Origin: Petrotoga sp. 9PW.55.5.1
GTDB lineage: Bacteria > Thermotogota > Thermotogae > Petrotogales > Petrotogaceae
Direction: 5' to 3'
NCBI RefSeq assembly: GCF_003265365.1
Contig: NZ_AUPM01000047.1
Span: 1 to 51,260, forward strand
DNA length: 51,260 nt
The translations under genes were made by a program, and so were the position numbers. The notes below the pieces were generated by a model. The model saw only the letters and a program-made list of their open reading frames with translations. It searched no databases and had not been told where the DNA came from. Shown piece after piece: positions 1 to 8,254 of the stretch (positions within the stretch are counted from its first letter, which is position 1; every line of letters begins with the position of its first letter).

Positions 1-9
1 GACAAAAAG

Positions 10-44
10 CGTCACAGCCACCCCTTCAAAAAGGGGAATAAAAA
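10..44. repeat. 35-base interspersed repeat, left copy
   Basis: These 35 bases are the exact reverse complement of 50981-51015 near the other end of the window. The element contains a small hairpin, CCCCTT with AAGGGG, followed by an A-rich tail. It lies beyond the 3' end of speE. It belongs to the same family of GC-rich mini-hairpins with the form CCCCTTC-n-GAAGGGGAAT that clusters at the right end. It is intergenic and I see no coding potential. Confidence 0.85.
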
Positions 45-66
45 CAAACACCCCTCTCAAGAGGGG
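37..66 (-). terminator. Probable terminator of the speE operon
   Basis: On the minus strand the hairpin CCCCTC-TTGA-GAGGGG is followed by a T-rich stretch (TGTTTGTTTTTATT). It lies about 28 bases beyond the speE stop codon. It overlaps the repeat family found at both window ends, so terminator function and repeat identity may coincide. Confidence 0.5.
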
Positions 67-93
67 AATTAAAGCCAATTTTTGGGCTTTGGA

Positions 94-963
94 TTATTTT
101 TCTATCATCTTTTTTACAAAGTTTGGAAGAGAAAAAGAAGCAACGTGAATCTCTTCGTTGTAATATTTAAGTTCTCTATCAAAATCTCTAACCTTTTCAG
201 AATCAAAATCTTTGATGGGATCAATATTTTTAGAAGCAAATGTCCACGTCCAAACTCCTGGCAAGTATTGAGGAACATACCCCATATACAACCGTGCTAA
301 GTTAAAAACGTTACTAATACGCTTATAAGCCCTTAACATCCATTCTTTTTTTAAGAAAGGTTCTTCTGTTTGAGCAGAAAAAACACCATTTCCAGTCAAA
401 GCATCAAAACAATTCTTATAAAAGTCTTCAGTAAAGAGTAATCCCCCTTCACCTTCAGTTGGATCAGTTGAATCTATTATTATTACATCAAACTCATTTT
501 TGAATTTTGAAACAAACTTACTTCCATCTTCATATACAATATCTACTTTAGAATTATTCAGTTCATAAGATATATTTGGTAAATACTTTAAAGAGGCTTC
601 AACTACTTTTTCATCCAACTCACACAAAACGACCTTTTCTATTGAATCATGCTTTAAAACTTCTCTAACTGTGCCCCCATCTCCACCTCCAATGACTAAT
701 ACTTTCTTTGGGCGTTCATGCAAAAACAAAGGAACGTGAGAAATCATTTCATGATAAACAAACTCATCGTAATCACGTGTCATAATAAATCCATCCAAGG
801 CAAATAATCTTCCATAAGCAGGGGTTTCGTATATATCAATTATTTGATACGGGGTTTTTTCTGTGTATATAAGTTTATCTACCGCTGTGTATACCCCTGT
901 CATATGAGATTTATCGAACTCATGAAAAAGGTGGTGAGGGAAAGAATGTTTATTTGAACTCAT
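94..963 (-). CDS. speE: Spermidine synthase (polyamine aminopropyltransferase)
   Basis: Transfers the aminopropyl group of decarboxylated S-adenosylmethionine to putrescine or a related amine, in the cytoplasm. The 289-residue length is normal. The Rossmann-type nucleotide site reads VLVIGGGDGGTVREVL near residue 90, followed by an acidic residue at the end of the next strand (LCELDEKVV) and the catalytic-site stretch IIIDSTDP near residue 160. The N-terminal YQ-I-I-Y segment that precedes the beta-barrel domain is also visible. Its start overlaps the speD stop by four bases (ATGA), so the two are translationally coupled and supply successive steps of one pathway. Family assignment is firm; the exact amine acceptor (putrescine, agmatine or longer amines in thermophiles) cannot be read from the sequence. 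Confidence 0.96.
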   Translation of the reverse strand: MSSNKHSFPHHLFHEFDKSHMTGVYTAVDKLIYTEKTPYQIIDIYETPAYGRLFALDGFIMTRDYDEFVYHEMISHVPLFLHERPKKVLVIGGGDGGTVREVLKHDSIEKVVLCELDEKVVEASLKYLPNISYELNNSKVDIVYEDGSKFVSKFKNEFDVIIIDSTDPTEGEGGLLFTEDFYKNCFDALTGNGVFSAQTEEPFLKKEWMLRAYKRISNVFNLARLYMGYVPQYLPGVWTWTFASKNIDPIKDFDSEKVRDFDRELKYYNEEIHVASFSLPNFVKKMIEK

Positions 964-1361
964 CCTTTCACCTCAACTTTATGTTTAGAGTTTTCTGGAA
1001 CTCCTATTGATTCATATAAACCTCTTTTATATTCTTCTGTCTCTTGCCTTTTGGATCTAAAAACTTCTTTCAAATAATCAAATGCCATCCATGGATCTAC
1101 TGAATCCCCGCAAGTATATATATCCAAAGATGCATAATTATATTCAGGCCAAGTGTGAATAGCTAAATGTGATTCGGAAATTATTATAGCCCCACTAACG
1201 CCATGTGGCAAAAATCTATGAAATGTAGATGTAACTATTGTTGCTCCACATTCTATTGCAGCTTTTTTCATATGATACTCTATCATTTGAACGTCATTCA
1301 AAATTTCTTCATCACATTCATACAATTCTGCTATTAGATGCCTTCCTAGGGATCTTGCCAT
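960..1361 (-). CDS. speD: S-adenosylmethionine decarboxylase proenzyme
   Basis: Makes decarboxylated SAM, the aminopropyl donor used by the SpeE product encoded just downstream. The 133-residue length fits the short bacterial/archaeal class that works as a dimer. The self-processing site is visible as ISESHLAIHTWPE: cleavage between Glu63 and Ser64 would turn the serine into the pyruvoyl cofactor. The conserved cysteine in YTCGDS follows at about residue 83. It lies 14 bases after the XRE-cupin regulator gene and overlaps speE by four bases, so the three genes look like one operon read from the promoter at 1964-1992. Confidence 0.96.
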   Translation of the reverse strand: MARSLGRHLIAELYECDEEILNDVQMIEYHMKKAAIECGATIVTSTFHRFLPHGVSGAIIISESHLAIHTWPEYNYASLDIYTCGDSVDPWMAFDYLKEVFRSKRQETEEYKRGLYESIGVPENSKHKVEVKG

Positions 1362-1375
1362 TTCTCAATCCTCCT

Positions 1376-1912
1376 TTAATATATTTCTAACCAGAGTATT
1401 TTGGATCTACTTTTGCTACTTGGGTTTTTAATGAAATGTCTTTTATTAGCCAAATAGTAAAAACACTCTTCCTTTCTAACCAAATAAATTTCTTTATTGA
1501 GGTTTAATTCAATTTCTCCTTCTATAACATACCCAAACTCCATGCCTTCATGAGGTTTTTCCACGCTAGTTATGCTATTCGGTTCTAAAACAACTAAAGA
1601 TGGCTCTAAATTCTTAGGGGTAGTGATAGTTAATAAAAGCTCTTCTTTTACCCCTTTTGGTGTGTCGTAAATAGGGATTCTATCTTCTTTGGTGAAAATT
1701 ACTTTTTCTTTATTACCTAAATTCGAGAAAAAATCTTTCAAATCAGTTCCCAAAGCCCTTAAAATCATTTCTAAATTTTCAAGTGTTGGAGAGGTCAGAT
1801 CCCTTTCAACTTGTGAAATAAAACCTCTTGTTAAATCAGAACGCGTTGCTAACTCTTCTTGAGTCATGTTTCTCATGATTCTTAAACTCTTTATCTTTTC
1901 TCCAATCCTCAT
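1376..1912 (-). CDS. XRE-family regulator with C-terminal cupin domain (PuuR-like), probable polyamine operon repressor
   Basis: DNA-binding regulator of 178 residues. Residues 1-65 form an XRE helix-turn-helix (IGEKIKSLRIMRNMTQEELA, then SQVERDLTSPTLENLEMILRALG). Residues about 105-178 form a small cupin barrel (EPHEGMEFGYVIEGEIEL-like region) that in relatives binds an effector or senses a metabolite. This architecture is that of PuuR and many amino acid or polyamine regulators. It is the first gene of the operon with speD and speE, and an inverted repeat sits on the predicted transcription start, suggesting autoregulation. That it responds to spermidine or putrescine is inference from context. 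Confidence 0.85.
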   Translation of the reverse strand: MRIGEKIKSLRIMRNMTQEELATRSDLTRGFISQVERDLTSPTLENLEMILRALGTDLKDFFSNLGNKEKVIFTKEDRIPIYDTPKGVKEELLLTITTPKNLEPSLVVLEPNSITSVEKPHEGMEFGYVIEGEIELNLNKEIYLVRKEECFYYLANKRHFIKNPSSKSRSKILWLEIY

Positions 1913-1944
1913 AAAGCTCCTCCGAAGTTTTAAATGAACACTTA

Positions 1945-1963
1945 ATTAAACAAGACGTTTAAT
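1945..1963. promoter_or_regulatory. Inverted-repeat operator at the XRE-speDE promoter
   Basis: ATTAAAC-aagac-GTTTAAT, two perfect 7-base arms with a 5-base spacer. It begins directly downstream of the minus-strand -10 box (1964-1969) and would cover the transcription start. Placement and symmetry suit a repressor site for the XRE-cupin protein encoded immediately downstream. Binding is inferred. Confidence 0.65.
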
Positions 1964-1992
1964 ATTATAAATTTTTATTTTATATTTGTCAA
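1964..1992 (-). promoter_or_regulatory. Consensus promoter for XRE-speD-speE
   Basis: On the minus strand TTGACA (1987-1992) and TATAAT (1964-1969) are separated by exactly 17 bases. Both hexamers match the sigma-70 consensus perfectly, so a strong promoter that needs repression is likely. Confidence 0.85.
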
Positions 1993-2183
1993 TTACAATT
2001 ATTTAAATTTATGTTTCTTAAACATCAAAAATTAACGTGATGTGTTATACTAATAGTTGGTAGTCAAGGTATGATTTAACAAAATACTTTGAAAAAACAA
2101 TGCATTAAAGTAAAGCATTTACCCTCTAAAATTTTTATTTAAAAAATTCGAATTAGGAAGACGCTTAAGGAGGAAAGTTTCTT

Positions 2184-3203
2184 ATGAAATCCTATCTAAG
2201 ATCGTATCTCGGAATCGATTTGGGTACAGCAAACACTCTAGTATATATGAAGAACAAAGGAATAATTTTAAATGAACCCTCTGTCATTGCTATTAATAAA
2301 GATACCTCTGAATTATTGAAGGTTGGAAAAGAAGCAAAAAAAATGATCGGAAAAACTCCTTCAAACATTGTAGCGATTAGACCCTTAAAAGAAGGCGTTA
2401 TAGCAGATTATAATGTAGCAATGACAATGTTAAAGTATTTCATCAATTCTTCTATCGGTGGTGTAAGCTTCTTAAAACCTGTAGTTGTTGTAGGAATTCC
2501 AACAGATGCCTCCCAGGTTGAAAGAAACGCTTTAAAAGAAGCAGCTTTAGATGCAGGAGCTAATAGAGCGTTTTTAATAGAAGAAGCTATGGCTACCGCA
2601 ATAGGCGCCGGTTTAGATGTTGAAGAACCATCTGGTAATATGATCGTTGATATAGGAGGAGGGACTACTGAAATTGCAGTAATTTCATTAGGCAATATAG
2701 TTGTTTCTAAATCTATCAGAGTTGCGGGAGATATGATTGATCAAGAGATTGTCAACTATATGAAATCTAGGTATAACATGATTATAGGAGAAAAAACAGC
2801 TGAAAAAATAAAAATAGAAATTGGAAATGCCTTTGATAGCCCTGAATACAATGAATTATCTATGGAAGTAATAGGCTTGGATGTTTTAACAGGACTTCCT
2901 AGATCTTTAATCATTAGTGGTTCTGAAATTAGAAATGCCATTAAAACTCCTATCAATAGAATTGTTGAAAATATAAAATCAGCAATCGAAGAAACTCCTC
3001 CCGAACTGTTGTATGATATTGTCAATAGGGGCATCTTTCTAGCAGGCGGAGGTGCAATGATTAAAGGAATAAAAGATCTTCTTGAAAAAGAAACTCTCAT
3101 AAGGGTTGTAGTTGCAGATGATCCTATAACTTGTGTAGCTAGAGGAGCTGGAATGGTTATTGATAAAATAAATCTGTTAAAAACCATTTCTAACCATGGA
3201 TAA
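2184..3203 (+). CDS. mreB: Rod-shape actin homologue MreB
   Basis: Bacterial actin that polymerises under the inner membrane and directs sidewall peptidoglycan synthesis with MreC, MreD and PBP2. The 339-residue length is typical. The ATPase signatures are clear: GIDLGTANTLVY near residue 10 (phosphate 1), DIGGGTTEIAVIS near residue 155 (phosphate 2) and LAGGGAMIKG near residue 290 (adenosine). An AGGAGG ribosome site precedes the ATG. It opens a compact run of shape genes: the next gene starts eight bases before this one stops. The 270 bases upstream hold no other gene; TATACT at 2046-2051 is a possible -10 box but no good -35 accompanies it. Confidence 0.96.
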   Translation: MKSYLRSYLGIDLGTANTLVYMKNKGIILNEPSVIAINKDTSELLKVGKEAKKMIGKTPSNIVAIRPLKEGVIADYNVAMTMLKYFINSSIGGVSFLKPVVVVGIPTDASQVERNALKEAALDAGANRAFLIEEAMATAIGAGLDVEEPSGNMIVDIGGGTTEIAVISLGNIVVSKSIRVAGDMIDQEIVNYMKSRYNMIIGEKTAEKIKIEIGNAFDSPEYNELSMEVIGLDVLTGLPRSLIISGSEIRNAIKTPINRIVENIKSAIEETPPELLYDIVNRGIFLAGGGAMIKGIKDLLEKETLIRVVVADDPITCVARGAGMVIDKINLLKTISNHG

Positions 3204-3876
3204 AATGAAAGAATCAGCAATATTATACTTAGTAATTTTAATTTTTTTCTCAGTTTTTACCAATCTTTTTCAAGGCTTAGAAAATTTCTTGATTACTCTA
3301 ACGTATCCTTTTGATATAGCGTTTTCCCAATTGCATGCTAAAATAGAATCGAGAAATTTCAACGAAGAATCTTTGAATAATATATTGGATAACTTAGATA
3401 AAAAGCCTATTTTTATTGTTGAGAGTAAAAATATCGATAATATAAATCTTAAAGTACCCTATGGAATAATTCTTACTGAAACTAATCGCAATTTCACTGT
3501 ACTTTCTAATGACAATGATATAAAAAAAGATTGGTTAGTAGTTTCAGAAGATGGTACTCTTTTAGGATTTGTAGAAAATTCTTATTCAAATAAAATTATT
3601 GTTAAAAAATTAGGTTGGGGGAATCAAGAGTTTTTTGGAAAAACCGGAAATGTAGATGTTTTAGTTAAGGAATATAACGGAAACCTGTTGGTCGAATTAC
3701 CAGAAGATTTTCATTTAACTGATAGTTTTTTAGAAATAGATTTTCCATTTTATATAAAAGCTTTAGAAGATAATAACGCCCTTATAACTGGAGAAATAGT
3801 ATCAAAATTTGGGGATTTTTATCTTTTTAATACAATGAAAAATGAAAATTTCTTAGTATATTTTTTCCCTTTTTAA
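3196..3876 (+). CDS. mreC: MreC-like cell-shape protein
   Basis: Assigned mainly from position between mreB and a small membrane protein plus PBP2. The protein has one N-terminal membrane segment (about residues 8-25, LYLVILIFFSVFTNLF) followed by an extracytoplasmic region of about 200 residues rich in beta strands, the layout of MreC. It is short for the family (226 residues against about 270-300) and lacks a convincing coiled coil after the membrane segment. Sequence divergence is high, as is usual for Thermotogota MreC, so the name rests on synteny and topology rather than on a diagnostic motif. It overlaps mreB by eight bases. Confidence 0.7.
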   Translation: MDKMKESAILYLVILIFFSVFTNLFQGLENFLITLTYPFDIAFSQLHAKIESRNFNEESLNNILDNLDKKPIFIVESKNIDNINLKVPYGIILTETNRNFTVLSNDNDIKKDWLVVSEDGTLLGFVENSYSNKIIVKKLGWGNQEFFGKTGNVDVLVKEYNGNLLVELPEDFHLTDSFLEIDFPFYIKALEDNNALITGEIVSKFGDFYLFNTMKNENFLVYFFPF

Positions 3877-3927
3877 GAATATAAGTTTAGAATATATCTA
3901 AGAAATCCCTCAAAGGTGAGTTGTATA

Positions 3928-4347
3928 ATGTATTTTTTATATTTTGTATATTTTCTTTTATCGCTTGCAACAGCATCTTTTGATATATGGCTTGGAGAAA
4001 CCTTATTTTTTGTTTTCCCCATAGTTTTACTTTATATCTATAATATTGAGAAAAATGAAAATAGAATTTTCTTTTATGTCCTGTTGTATACTATTTTTTA
4101 TTTCGTTGCAAGATTTAGTTTAAATTTTTTAGGCATAATCTTCTTCATTTTATTCTTACTTATTCATTTTATTTTAAATCATATGAAATTCTCATTAATT
4201 AAAGCAATAATATTTGCGGGAGTAATTAGTTTTTACCTAAGTTTTATAACGTCCTCTTATTCTTCTTTCATTGTAGATCTAATATTAGTAACAGCCTTAT
4301 ATTTCATTAATATGAGGGTGGTCTTTTATGAAAGAAAAGAGAGTTAA
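3928..4347 (+). CDS. mreD: MreD-like integral membrane protein
   Basis: A 139-residue, very hydrophobic protein with about five predicted membrane segments and little soluble sequence, as expected for MreD, which bridges MreC and PBP2 in the elongation complex. I place the start at ATG 3928, seven bases after the ribosome site AAGGTGAG; an upstream in-frame GTG at 3916 falls inside that site. The end overlaps the PBP2 gene by 20 bases. Identification depends on gene order (mreB-mreC-x-mrdA) and topology. Confidence 0.68.
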   Translation: MYFLYFVYFLLSLATASFDIWLGETLFFVFPIVLLYIYNIEKNENRIFFYVLLYTIFYFVARFSLNFLGIIFFILFLLIHFILNHMKFSLIKAIIFAGVISFYLSFITSSYSSFIVDLILVTALYFINMRVVFYERKES

Positions 4348-6037
4348 ATTACTTTTTGCCTTATTTTTTCTAGGGATGGTAGTTCTTTTTTCTCGATCTT
4401 TTCATTTGCAAATATTAGATCACCACAAATATACTTCAGAAGTTCAAAATTTAGCAACAAGAATAATTCGAATTTCACCCAAAAGGGGTAATATTTATGA
4501 TAGAAATGGTAAGTTATTAGCTTGGAATCAACGAATTTATAGAATTACTAACCTTGGAAGCACTTTAGATCAAGAAATAGAAGATGAATTATATTATATA
4601 TTGAAAGATTTCGTAGATAACCCTTATACAGTTATAGATAGATTGAATTTTCAAAAAAGAGTAAATCTAGAAATTAACTCAATTGCTGCACAAAAAATAG
4701 CTAATTTAGATAAGAATCTTATAGTTGAAGAAAGATACGTGAGAAAATACGCTCATGAGTCTTTGTACCATTTATTAGGATACGTCGATAACGAAGGAAC
4801 TGCGAGATCTGGGCTAGAATTGGTTTTTGATAAACAATTAAGAGGTTCTCCAGGATTTAGTATGATCAATACAGCATTCAATAAATCTCTGAATCCCTCT
4901 TTACAAAATGTTCCACCAATAAATGGTAACAACATATTTTTAACCATAGATTTGGATTTACAAATCAAAGCATACGAGTATTTAAATGAAAAAGAATATA
5001 AAGGAACAGTTATCCTATCTAATCCTAATAACGGAGAAATATTAGTCTTTGTTAGTGCCCCTTCGCCTGATCCTAATGCCTTTTCTCAAGGTATGACTAA
5101 TTTAGAGTTTCAAAATATTTTAAACAACAGTAATAAACCTTTATTGAATAGAGTAACTTCATCCTTGTATCCCCCAGGTTCTATATTAAAACCTTTTGTA
5201 GCTTACGGTGCTCTTGAAGCAGGTATATCTCCAGAAGCCACAATATTATCTACAGGAAAATATTATTTAAGAAATTCTCAAGGAACTATTATAGGTTCTT
5301 ATTCAGATTGGAAAAACGCTGGGCATGGTGAAACTAATCTCGTAAAATCTTTAAGGGCTTCAGTTAACTCTTACTACTATTGGTTAGGGGAGGAGTTAGG
5401 TATAGAACACCTTAAAGTAATTGCAGATAAGTTTGAAATTGATAAAAAAACAGGAATAATTGTTCCAAACGAAAAAAGTGGGATTTTCCCTGATCCAGAA
5501 TGGAAAAGGGCAAATTTCAACACTATTTGGTATCCAGGAGAAACTTTATTAACCTATATAGGACAAGGTTATGTTACTCTTACTCCGCTTCAGGTATTAA
5601 GAATATATAATATCTTTGCAACAAAAGGAGATTATTATCAGTTTGATTTGTTTTTAAAAGAAGAAAACATTTTCGGCGAGACAGTCAAAAAAAGAGAAAG
5701 TATATTACAAGATTCATACCCGATGAATGAAGAATATTTGGAGTACATATATCAGGGAATGATAGAAGTAACAACTTTTAGAGGAAGCCAAGTAGAGGAT
5801 GCTGGAACTGCTTACAATTCTTTTTATGATTTCCCTTATGTTGTAGCAGGAAAAACTGGAACTGCAGAAGTATCTGGTGGAAAATTATCACATTCTTGGT
5901 TTGCAGGGTTTTTACCAGCTGATGATCCTCAATATTCTATTGTTGTTTTGATTGAAAACGGCGGGCAAGGCTCAACTGCTGCTGCTCCGATAGCAAGAAA
6001 GATACTTGATGATCTAGCTAGCAAGTATCTAAATTAA
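4328..6037 (+). CDS. mrdA: Penicillin-binding protein 2, elongation-specific transpeptidase
   Basis: Class B penicillin-binding protein that cross-links peptidoglycan during rod elongation. An N-terminal membrane anchor (residues about 7-24) is followed by the dimerisation/pedestal domain starting at PKRGNIYDRNGKLLAWN, and the transpeptidase domain from about residue 220. All three active-site motifs are present: SILK at 285-288 (nucleophile Ser285), SVN in the stretch ASVNSYYYW, and KTG at 509-511. The length of 569 is slightly short of the E. coli protein. A GAGGGTGG ribosome site lies inside the overlapping upstream gene. The neighbours MreBCD are its working partners. Confidence 0.94.
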   Translation: MKEKRVKLLFALFFLGMVVLFSRSFHLQILDHHKYTSEVQNLATRIIRISPKRGNIYDRNGKLLAWNQRIYRITNLGSTLDQEIEDELYYILKDFVDNPYTVIDRLNFQKRVNLEINSIAAQKIANLDKNLIVEERYVRKYAHESLYHLLGYVDNEGTARSGLELVFDKQLRGSPGFSMINTAFNKSLNPSLQNVPPINGNNIFLTIDLDLQIKAYEYLNEKEYKGTVILSNPNNGEILVFVSAPSPDPNAFSQGMTNLEFQNILNNSNKPLLNRVTSSLYPPGSILKPFVAYGALEAGISPEATILSTGKYYLRNSQGTIIGSYSDWKNAGHGETNLVKSLRASVNSYYYWLGEELGIEHLKVIADKFEIDKKTGIIVPNEKSGIFPDPEWKRANFNTIWYPGETLLTYIGQGYVTLTPLQVLRIYNIFATKGDYYQFDLFLKEENIFGETVKKRESILQDSYPMNEEYLEYIYQGMIEVTTFRGSQVEDAGTAYNSFYDFPYVVAGKTGTAEVSGGKLSHSWFAGFLPADDPQYSIVVLIENGGQGSTAAAPIARKILDDLASKYLN

Positions 6038-6055
6038 ATTTTGGAGATGATCGCT

Positions 6056-7294
6056 ATGAAAAAAGCAACTTTATTTGTTTTCTTGTTAATTAGTTTTTTT
6101 GCTTGGTCACAGAATTATACATTTATCTTTAAAGATACTCAATTACATTATGTAACCACGAATGAAAATTCTTTTACCATTCCAGAAAGGTTTCAAGTTT
6201 TATGGGTTAGTAACGCTGATTCTTGGAAATTAGATAAGGTATATAAAACCTTCCCCTTTAGAATTATTTCGCTAGAAGACTATAATCAAAAGTATATACA
6301 AGAAATTGGAGAAAATATTTACAAAGTTTTAAATACCAATGAAGTTATATTTTATAACTCTCAAATAGGCGAATGGTGTGTTACAAACGAACAAAACTTG
6401 GATAAAATCGCCCCCACCACCAAAGTGCAATTAGAAAATCCAAAGAACGCAGTTATTGCTTTAATGTCTGAAGGATCCTGGAAAATAGTGTACGAAATGA
6501 GAAAAGATGGAACTTTCATCAAAAACGTTGAAATTAAAGCTACTCCCGTTGGTTTGACAAACTTATATTTAGTTAACGAGTATCTAAATTTATCTTTTAG
6601 AAATTATATTGAAAGTACAAAAGTTCTTAGCAGCACAAGAATGGAGGATACAAGTAGCTTTCAAATTGTAGCAGAAGAAGCAATACTAAGTCAGACTTAT
6701 ACTATGAATTTTGGGAAAATAGATCTTAATTCCAATTTATTTAATTTCAGAATCTCTCAAAACGATATATTATCTTATGAAGACAGAAACGTCATAAATT
6801 TTTCTCTCAATTCCAACACAAAGAACTTTTTAAAAACCAATATAATTAGGTATGTTGAAAACGATAAATACAACGGAATGGGAATAGAGCTTCCTTCGGG
6901 AGAAGTATGGATACACGAAGAATTTGACAAAGAAAGTTTTCCTATAAAATTAGCTTATATCAACGACACTCCTATAGGTGATACCCTGCAAATAAATTTA
7001 GGCCAAAGTTGGGATATACAGTACAAGATAGAAAAATTATCTGACATTGAAGTTAAATCTGCTAAAAGTAGAATCGTTGATTTCAATATAACAGTTAAAA
7101 ATTTTAGCGATGAAACAAAAATTGTTAATCTAATATCGACCGTTCCGAATATAGAAATAGAAAATATAAAAATAGACGGTAATTACAGAAACTTAAAAAA
7201 TAAGTCGGAAAAGGGTAAAATAGATATAGTTTTTGATATAATAGATGAAGTAAGTATTAGATTGACAGTCAAAACTGTGCTTTCACAACAATAG
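6056..7294 (+). CDS. Exported protein with a DUF4139-like C-terminal region, function unknown
   Basis: A 412-residue protein with a clear signal peptide (MKKATLFVFLLISFFAWSQ). The start at ATG 6056 is preferred over TTG 6041 because GGAG at 6043-6046 is correctly spaced for it and it begins the signal peptide. The C-terminal half contains LPSGEVWIHEEF, then LGQSWDIQYKIEKL and a VKNFSDETKIVNL stretch, a pattern I associate with DUF4139 beta-sandwich proteins, although similarity is weak. Only three bases separate the PBP2 stop from the possible TTG start, so it is the last gene of the mre-mrdA cluster. A cell-envelope role is inferred from export and context; its biochemical function is unknown. 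Confidence 0.6.
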   Translation: MKKATLFVFLLISFFAWSQNYTFIFKDTQLHYVTTNENSFTIPERFQVLWVSNADSWKLDKVYKTFPFRIISLEDYNQKYIQEIGENIYKVLNTNEVIFYNSQIGEWCVTNEQNLDKIAPTTKVQLENPKNAVIALMSEGSWKIVYEMRKDGTFIKNVEIKATPVGLTNLYLVNEYLNLSFRNYIESTKVLSSTRMEDTSSFQIVAEEAILSQTYTMNFGKIDLNSNLFNFRISQNDILSYEDRNVINFSLNSNTKNFLKTNIIRYVENDKYNGMGIELPSGEVWIHEEFDKESFPIKLAYINDTPIGDTLQINLGQSWDIQYKIEKLSDIEVKSAKSRIVDFNITVKNFSDETKIVNLISTVPNIEIENIKIDGNYRNLKNKSEKGKIDIVFDIIDEVSIRLTVKTVLSQQ

Positions 7295-7682
7295 TTTTTA
7301 TTATTTGAAAAAATGCGTCTATATCGTCAATAATGTAAAAATTAGATTTTACTCTTAAATCTGTCGATCCAAAATTTTCTATATAATCAAAACTCAAAGA
7401 AAATTTTTTTGATATTCGTTCTTCAAGACGATTAAGTGAAGGAACCATGGAAACAAAAATTATCTGGCTTTCCTCTTTTTCTAATATTTTATCTATATGC
7501 CAGTGCTGTTTATTTTGTTTTTCTTTGAAGGTTAAATGTCTGCCAACTCTTTGATGAAGATTTTTCATAGCTGAACCAATATATGCATACAAACCTTCTT
7601 TGATTAAAACTTTTCTATGTCTGATATCAATCTCAAAATCATCCTTAACTTTTATTAATAAAATATAACTCCCAGTATTCAT
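7269..7682 (-). CDS. DUF123 / GIY-YIG-like (Uri superfamily) endonuclease-like protein
   Basis: A 137-residue protein matching the DUF123 pattern: it begins GSYILLIKV, continues with LIKEGLYAYIGSAMKNLHQRVGRHL (the reduced GIY-YIG core with the YIGSA turn) and then QHWHIDKIL, the family's conserved histidine-aspartate segment. Such proteins are treated as possible nucleases related to endonuclease III fusions in archaea; activity is mostly untested. It is convergent with the DUF4139-like gene, overlapping its 3' end by 26 bases, and divergent from the next gene with only 26 bases between starts. I am confident of the family but not of a function. Confidence 0.78.
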   Translation of the reverse strand: MNTGSYILLIKVKDDFEIDIRHRKVLIKEGLYAYIGSAMKNLHQRVGRHLTFKEKQNKQHWHIDKILEKEESQIIFVSMVPSLNRLEERISKKFSLSFDYIENFGSTDLRVKSNFYIIDDIDAFFQIIKTIVVKAQF

Positions 7683-7708
7683 TTTAATCTCCTAATGAGG
7701 TGGTTTTT

Positions 7709-8254
7709 ATGATTAACTCAGTGAATCCTCAGGATTATAACCCTTATTTAGGATACAAATTAGACCCTGGAGAACCGGGGTTAGCCAACAGTGCTCCTGC
7801 TTCTTTAAGTATATTAAGGGTAGCAGCTCATGAAGTAGGAAACATTAATCAATTTAAATCTGAGGCAATGAAAAAAGGCGGTATCGTAATTCATACCGAT
7901 ATCGATCTAAACCTTCAAAAAAGAGGTGGATTCTTAGCTGCGGTTGGCGGCAAATCAAAAGCTGTAATTCTATATAAAAAAGAAGCTGAAGACCTTAGCG
8001 AAGAACCATCCTCTTTAATTTTAAATGAATTTTCAAATCCCACTGAAAAAACTGAAAAAGATGAAAAAGAAAAAGTCAAAGAAAATATTGAAAAAGAGAT
8101 TCAAAATATAAAAAAAGAATTATTAACCGAAAATGACCCTAAAAAATTAGAGGAATTACTGATAAAATTACAAAACCTTGAATTGGCAAAAAATAACAGT
8201 TCTTCTTTGGCTTCTGAATTCTTTTTAGGATTGAACTTAGACTTTTCCGCTTGA
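7709..8254 (+). CDS. Uncharacterised protein with charged C-terminal coiled coil
   Basis: I do not recognise this 181-residue protein. The first 95 residues are compact and Gly/Ala-rich, including LRVAAHEVGNINQFKSEAMKKGG and GGFLAAVGGKSKAVI. The C-terminal part is a Lys/Glu-rich segment likely to form a coiled coil (residues about 110-165), ending in a hydrophobic tail. It has no signal peptide or membrane helix. The first part has a faint resemblance to flagellar or SprA-type accessory proteins but lacks a convincing motif. Start at ATG 7709 is chosen because GAGGTGG lies five bases upstream; the GTG at 7700 is inside that site. It converges with the alpha/beta hydrolase gene, overlapping it by 18 bases. 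Confidence 0.7.
   Translation: MINSVNPQDYNPYLGYKLDPGEPGLANSAPASLSILRVAAHEVGNINQFKSEAMKKGGIVIHTDIDLNLQKRGGFLAAVGGKSKAVILYKKEAEDLSEEPSSLILNEFSNPTEKTEKDEKEKVKENIEKEIQNIKKELLTENDPKKLEELLIKLQNLELAKNNSSSLASEFFLGLNLDFSA

Noticed and set aside
2408-3220. Minus-strand open frames inside mreB (95 and 154 residues)
   Set aside because: They are antisense shadows of a well-supported gene, with no ribosome sites and no family features.
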